Below, piece after piece: positions 6,364-11,079 of a DNA stretch of 11,079 bases. The first letter of the stretch is position 1. The number at the start of each line of letters is the position of its first letter. A model generated the notes under the pieces. The model saw only the letters and a program-made list of their open reading frames with translations, had not been told where the DNA came from and did not search any database. The DNA is taken from the NCBI GenBank assembly GCA_036398215.1, contig DASWHK010000193.1, forward strand, positions 1 to 11,079. The letters are read 5' to 3'. The stretch is from DASWHK01 sp036398215 (lineage in GTDB: Bacteria; Acidobacteriota; UBA890). The translations under genes and the position numbers were made by a program.

Positions 6364-6473
6364 AGCGCCCGTCGGGCCAGCAAGCCGGCCCGGGACTCGA
6401 GCGAGGGGTCCCCTGGTTTCTCCCCTTCCGTCCAACGGTCGTCCCGGATTGGCGAGCCAGCCCGACGGGCGCT
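6364..6473 (-). repeat. 14-bp perfect inverted repeat, potential leader RNA hairpin
   Basis: AGCGCCCGTCGGGC (6364-6377) is exactly complementary to 6460-6473, with 82 nt between. On the minus strand it would begin about 7 nt after the predicted sigma-54 start site, forming a hairpin at the 5' end of the transcript toward lpxA. Inner pairing of GGGAC (6392-6396) with GTCCC (6408-6412) is possible. No U-tract follows. Confidence 0.55.
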
Positions 6474-6491
6474 GGTCACCTCGAGACAAAA

Positions 6492-6506
6492 GCAAGGGCG
6501 ATGCCA
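6492..6506 (-). promoter_or_regulatory. Candidate sigma-54 (RpoN) promoter
   Basis: On the minus strand this reads TGGCATCGCCCTTGC followed by TTT. The invariant GG (-24) and GC (-12) are separated by exactly 10 bp, and the flanking bases match TGGCAC-N5-TTGCW apart from one position. The start site would be near 6480, reading toward lpxA. It lies beside the gene for a sigma-54 activator. Confidence 0.6.
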
Positions 6507-6664
6507 AGGCGAGCCCGCGGAGAGAAAAGGCCAGGAATGGAACATTTTACGCCCTATTGGTCGGAGCTTACGTTCCTGGCCCCGAGCACGCTCCCGAGCT
6601 CCTGGGCCGGCGGATGCCAGGCCCATCCCCGATGTGACGGTATGCGGACGACGAATGAACGACG

Positions 6665-6678
6665 ATGACCTCATGAGG

Positions 6679-6682
<4 letters not shown>
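6665..6682. promoter_or_regulatory. 18-bp perfect palindrome, candidate activator-binding site
   Basis: ATGACCTCATGAGGTCAT is a perfect 18-bp palindrome overlapping the stop codon of the sigma-54 activator gene. Its centre lies about 190 bp upstream of the predicted sigma-54 start site at about 6480, within the usual range for enhancer sites of NtrC-type activators. A terminator role is less likely because no T-run follows on either strand. Confidence 0.45.
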
Positions 6683-8223
<1,541 letters not shown>

Positions 8224-8227
8224 TGGC

Positions 8228-9586
8228 CTATTGTATCGGCCGCGCCGCCGAGCGGGTCGGCTCGTCGATGCGGATCTGCCCCGATTCCGGGTACCAGCTC
8301 AGCCGCCAGCCGCCCAGCAGGTTGCTGCCGAGCACCGCGGTGGGAGCGACGCCGCCGTCGATTGCCCAGCCGCTGAGCGAAGCCGGCCGCCAGAGGACTT
8401 CTCCCCGCCACCCTCCGAGCTGCACCCGCGTCGGCGCCGCCCCGCTCCCGGCCGACACCGGCAGCAAATCGGAGTCGAGGCGCGAGCCGCCCGCCAGGTC
8501 CAGGCCGGCGGCGACCACCCGGTCCTCGACCCGGGGGAACAGCAGCATCTGGACGGCGAGGCCCTCGTGCACGAGCCGCGTCTGCAGCCACGCCACGGGG
8601 TGGGCCGAGTTTCTCTCCAGGGTGTCCTTCCTTGCCAGGACGATCGATCGAGCGCCGGTATCGAGGCTCCACCGAACGCCGCCCAGCACGTCGATGGCGA
8701 GGACTCCGTCGACCCCGGCGGGCGCCTCGCCGACGGCCAGCACGACGTTGCTCAGCGCCAGCCCGCCGAGCTCGAGCCGCGGGCAGGCTGCCTGCCGCGG
8801 CGCCAGGATCGCCGGCCAACGGGCGCTGGGCCCGCGGGTTCCGGGCGAGGGCGCCCCAGCGATGGCAAGACCCGCCGACGCCGCAAGCCGCTCAGAGATC
8901 AGGCTCTGACGGAACGTCAGGTCGACCGCTAGCAGCGCCGTGACTCCGCCTACCTTCGCCTCGAGGGCGAGCGTGCCGTCGTCCAGCTCGACCAGGAGGA
9001 GGTCGGCAGCCTCGCCGCTCCACTCGTGTATCGGCCCCTGAAGCCGCTCCAGGGCCGTCGCCATCGCTTCGGCGGCGCGAGCCCGGGCCGTGCCGGTCGC
9101 CGCACGACTCCAGGCGCGCAGCTCGCCGACCGCGGTCACGCGGTCTCCCCTTCGCCACGCGGCGCTGGCCAGCAGCGCATGGGCGGGACCCGCCGGCTCC
9201 GCCGCGGCCAGGCCCGACGTCGCCAGCTCGCGGGCCGCCTGCCAGTCGCCGGCGCTGGCACGAACCGCCGCCATGCCGACCTGACCTTCGTCGAGCCCGG
9301 CGCCCGCCGCGCGCCGGAAGCGAGCCTCGGCGTCGCGGAGGTGGCCATTCCGCCACAGCGCCCAACCGAGGACCAGATCGGCCTGCGGACCGCGATAGAG
9401 ATCGTCCAGAACCACGGCGCGATCGAGCGCCAGCCGCACCCGGTCCTGCTCCAACAACGTCCGGACCTCGTTGATCGATGGCGCCAGGTTGCCGGGGTCG
9501 ACCGCGAGCTCGAGCCTGCAGCCGGCGAACGTAACGCACAGAACGACGGCGATGCTCAACGGCCCGGCGGCGCGAGAGCCGCCCAC
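8228..9586 (-). CDS. Lipoprotein with TPR-like helices and two degenerate aspartyl-protease-like domains
   Basis: A 452-residue protein from the GTG at 9586 (470 from an ATG at 9640). The GTG is preferred: it gives a compact lipoprotein signal ending in TFAGC with Cys23, and it avoids overlap with the divergent gene starting at 9639. Residues about 32-185 are Ala-rich antiparallel helices of TPR type (VLGWALWRNGHLRDAEARFRR). Two regions, about 203-318 and 335-442, follow the layout of retropepsin-like aspartyl proteases: a strand, a hairpin, then a G-V-D-G-V-L-x-x-D-V-L or AVLGSNLLGGW turn. The expected catalytic D-T/S-G is replaced by AVDLTFRQSLIS in the first and is missing in the second. 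A DTGA does occur (Asp309), but in the closing strand position rather than the active-site loop. It is probably an inactive, ligand-binding envelope lipoprotein linked to the activator gene 4 bp downstream. Fold assignment is moderate and function unknown. Confidence 0.7.
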   Translation of the reverse strand: MGGSRAAGPLSIAVVLCVTFAGCRLELAVDPGNLAPSINEVRTLLEQDRVRLALDRAVVLDDLYRGPQADLVLGWALWRNGHLRDAEARFRRAAGAGLDEGQVGMAAVRASAGDWQAARELATSGLAAAEPAGPAHALLASAAWRRGDRVTAVGELRAWSRAATGTARARAAEAMATALERLQGPIHEWSGEAADLLLVELDDGTLALEAKVGGVTALLAVDLTFRQSLISERLAASAGLAIAGAPSPGTRGPSARWPAILAPRQAACPRLELGGLALSNVVLAVGEAPAGVDGVLAIDVLGGVRWSLDTGARSIVLARKDTLERNSAHPVAWLQTRLVHEGLAVQMLLFPRVEDRVVAAGLDLAGGSRLDSDLLPVSAGSGAAPTRVQLGGWRGEVLWRPASLSGWAIDGGVAPTAVLGSNLLGGWRLSWYPESGQIRIDEPTRSAARPIQ

Positions 9587-9590
9587 CCCG

Positions 9591-9619
9591 TTTTCACGTC
9601 CGCCGCGCGGTGGTATATT
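9591..9619 (+). promoter_or_regulatory. Sigma-70-type promoter for the 80-aa protein gene
   Basis: A -35 TTTTCA (9591-9596) and a -10 TATATT (9614-9619) are separated by 17 bp. The predicted start near 9626 leaves a short leader with AGGGA (9629-9633) 5 nt before the ATG at 9639. The element occupies the gap between two divergent genes if the minus-strand lipoprotein starts at 9586. Confidence 0.6.
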
Positions 9620-9638
9620 CACGTCGATAGGGATCTCC

Positions 9639-9881
9639 ATGAAGCTGCGTAACTACATCACACGCTGGCAGGAATTTCGTGAGTGGTCGGTGACCAACCG
9701 ACCCGAAATCGTCTCGGACGTGGAGAGCCTGGGCAACGAGCTCCGGCATTCCATCGAAGCCTACCGTCAGGCCTCCGGGCCGGAAGAGCGGCAGGATACG
9801 ATGGAGTCGATCAAAGCCTACTACGACGAAGTCGTCGAGTGGCATATGCGCGAGATCATCGCCAAGCTCGACAGCGTATAG
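9639..9881 (+). CDS. Small charged helical protein, 80 aa
   Basis: The gene starts MKLRNYITRWQEFREW and is rich in Glu, Arg and aromatic residues throughout, with no signal or membrane segment and almost no Pro or Gly. It should fold as two or three amphipathic helices, perhaps a coiled coil. I do not recognise a family. The start is well supported by AGGGA 5 nt upstream and a good promoter at 9591-9619. It is divergent from the TPR lipoprotein gene and about 130 bp before the methyltransferase gene, with only a small 7-bp stem between. A cytosolic adaptor or regulator is a guess only. Confidence 0.72.
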   Translation: MKLRNYITRWQEFREWSVTNRPEIVSDVESLGNELRHSIEAYRQASGPEERQDTMESIKAYYDEVVEWHMREIIAKLDSV

Positions 9882-10010
9882 GCTCGAATCGCTCCCCGCG
9901 CGATTCCGCGACAGCGTCAGACTTGATTCGACCCTCGTGGTCTAGCAGGCCGTGGTCGGAGTGTGTCCGCGTAGCGGCCGGGTCTCCGCGCACGAACCTT
10001 GCAGGCCGCG
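9882..10010 (+). other. Short intergenic spacer with a hairpin
   Basis: GAATCGC (9886-9892) pairs with GCGATTC (9900-9906) around a 7-nt loop, starting 5 nt after the stop codon of the small gene. No T-tract follows. No convincing promoter for the methyltransferase gene is visible. Confidence 0.4.
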
Positions 10011-11078
10011 ATGGAGGCGCTGCCGAGCTTGCCTGACGACGCCAAGTCGGTGGAAGAGCAGCCCAACGGCCACGAGGACGCCGGTGACGGCGTCTTCAAG
10101 CCGATCGCCGAGCTGTCGCGTGGGTACTGGTCGCCGCGCATCCTGCTCACCGCCGTCGAGCTCGATTTGTTCACCGCGCTGGGTAGCGATTCGCTCTCGT
10201 CCCGGCAGCTCGCCGACCGTGTCGGCGCCGACGAGCGCGGCATCGACCTGCTCGCCAAGGCGCTGGTCGCCATCGGCCTCCTCGATCTGGACGAAGGGCG
10301 CTTCGTCTCGACGGCCGCCGCACGCCGGCATCTCGACACCACCTCTCCGGGCGACCGCAGCGCCGTCGTCCGGCTCGCCAACTGGTGGTGGAAGGAGTGG
10401 TCGAACCTGACCGCGATCGTCCGAGAAGGGGCGTCCGCTGGCGGCCGCGGGCCGACCGAGGAGATCATCGAAGACTTCACCCTGGCGATGCATCAGGGCA
10501 AGCTCGAGGTCGGCAAGCTGCTGGTCGAGCGCCTTGACTTGCACGGGGTGAAAAGGATCATCGATATCGGCGGCGGTGCCGGGACCTTCACGGAAGCGCT
10601 GGCGATGGCGCTCCCGGACGCGCAGGTGGTCCTCGTCGACCGCCCGGAGGTGCTCACGGTGGCACGACGGCGGCTGCCGGCGGAGCTGATCGAGGAGCGC
10701 GTCGTGCTCGTCGCGCGCGACTTCAACGCCGAAGGGATCCCGCTGGCCGGCTCACCCCCCGGCGGCTACGATCTGGCGCTGCTGTCGTCGCTGCTCCATC
10801 TACAGGGGCCGGAAGAGAACGCCAGCCTCCTGAGCCGCGTCCACGACGTGCTCGAGCCCGGCGGCCAGGTGGCGATCCGTGAGTTTCTCGTCGACGAGTC
10901 CGGCACGCGACCCACCGAGGCCGCGCTTTTCGCGATCGCCATGCTGGTCACCAGCGAGCGCGGGCGTTGCTACAGCCTCGAGGAGATCAAGGCCTGGCTG
11001 CATGCTGCGGGCTTCGGTGAGGTGAACGGCCAGGAGCTCGACACCCCCGCCACTTTGATCACCGCGCGGCGGGCCTAG
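10011..11078 (+). CDS. SAM-dependent O-methyltransferase with N-terminal dimerisation domain
   Basis: A 355-residue cytosolic enzyme that transfers a methyl group from S-adenosylmethionine, probably to a hydroxyl of a small molecule. The N-terminal winged-helix dimerisation domain (about 30-110) includes GYWSPRILLTAVELDLFTAL (38-57) and LADRVGADERGIDLLAKAL. The Rossmann domain carries motif I IIDIGGGAGTF (183-193), the acidic residue after strand 2 in VLVD (Asp210), LLSSLLHLQGPEENASLL (257-274), where His263 sits near the catalytic-base position of plant and bacterial O-methyltransferases, and LEPGGQVAIREFLVDE (281-296). The ATG at 10011 is chosen over an in-frame TTG at 9999, although neither has a strong ribosome binding site. 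It resembles the acetylserotonin/hydroxyneurosporene O-methyltransferase group. The substrate is unknown, and no biosynthetic cluster is visible before the window ends. Confidence 0.88.
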   Translation: MEALPSLPDDAKSVEEQPNGHEDAGDGVFKPIAELSRGYWSPRILLTAVELDLFTALGSDSLSSRQLADRVGADERGIDLLAKALVAIGLLDLDEGRFVSTAAARRHLDTTSPGDRSAVVRLANWWWKEWSNLTAIVREGASAGGRGPTEEIIEDFTLAMHQGKLEVGKLLVERLDLHGVKRIIDIGGGAGTFTEALAMALPDAQVVLVDRPEVLTVARRRLPAELIEERVVLVARDFNAEGIPLAGSPPGGYDLALLSSLLHLQGPEENASLLSRVHDVLEPGGQVAIREFLVDESGTRPTEAALFAIAMLVTSERGRCYSLEEIKAWLHAAGFGEVNGQELDTPATLITARRA

Positions 11079-11079
11079 C

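Larger units (their letters stand above)
6184..6678. other. Intergenic region between lpxA and the sigma-54 activator gene
   Basis: No credible gene is seen in about 495 bp. A minus-strand frame at 6244-6507 and overlapping plus-strand frames lack recognisable domains and good ribosome binding sites. The region holds a sigma-54-type promoter (6492-6506), a 14-bp inverted repeat (6364-6377/6460-6473) and most of an 18-bp palindrome (6665-6682). A further short stem is possible at 6392-6396/6408-6412. Confidence 0.7.

Noticed and set aside
6244..6507. 87-residue minus-strand frame upstream of lpxA
   Set aside because: Its start lies upstream of the predicted sigma-54 transcription start. The composition is low-complexity and no ribosome binding site is evident.

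Overview
The window is GC-rich DNA (roughly two thirds G+C by eye) from a diderm bacterium. An LpxA-type lipid A acyltransferase, a predicted lipoprotein, a predicted outer-membrane beta-barrel and a sigma-54 activator all point to a Gram-negative envelope. Gene content and codon style fit an uncultured Acidobacteriota-like or deltaproteobacterial lineage, but nothing here fixes the taxon.

Positions 1-1012 hold no convincing protein gene. Instead there is a large plus-strand RNA-like structure (about 139-512): a 26-bp long-range stem, a compact core, and a 3' hairpin followed by a U-rich tract. Its architecture and a few core motifs resemble HEARO/IscB omega RNA. The structured part begins just after a GTGA tetranucleotide, which is the insertion preference described for HEARO elements. 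No IscB gene follows it, so it would be a stand-alone omega RNA. A 33-bp piece of its 5' end recurs, again after GTGA, exactly at the stop codon of the aminotransferase gene (2304-2336). Downstream of the RNA are a long REP-like hairpin (520-638) and an 81-bp tandem repeat (644-877).

Positions 1013-5389 carry five tightly spaced plus-strand genes: a class I aminotransferase, a D-2-hydroxyacid dehydrogenase (glyoxylate/hydroxypyruvate reductase type), a small conserved hypothetical, a lipoprotein with two RskA-like repeats, and an outer-membrane beta-barrel protein. The last three are joined by stop/start overlaps. The first two could act in sequence, transamination to a 2-oxo acid followed by reduction.

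Positions 5395-9640 are on the minus strand: a complete but isolated lpxA, a GAF/AAA+/Fis sigma-54 activator, and a lipoprotein combining TPR-like helices with two degenerate aspartyl-protease-like domains. Between lpxA and the activator gene lies a canonical-spacing sigma-54 promoter (6492-6506) reading toward lpxA, a perfect 18-bp palindrome about 190 bp upstream of it, and a 14-bp inverted repeat at the predicted 5' end of the transcript. Together these suggest a self-contained circuit: activator, enhancer site, sigma-54 promoter, structured leader and lipid A gene.

Positions 9639-11078 return to the plus strand with an 80-residue charged helical protein, which has a good sigma-70 promoter, and a SAM-dependent O-methyltransferase.
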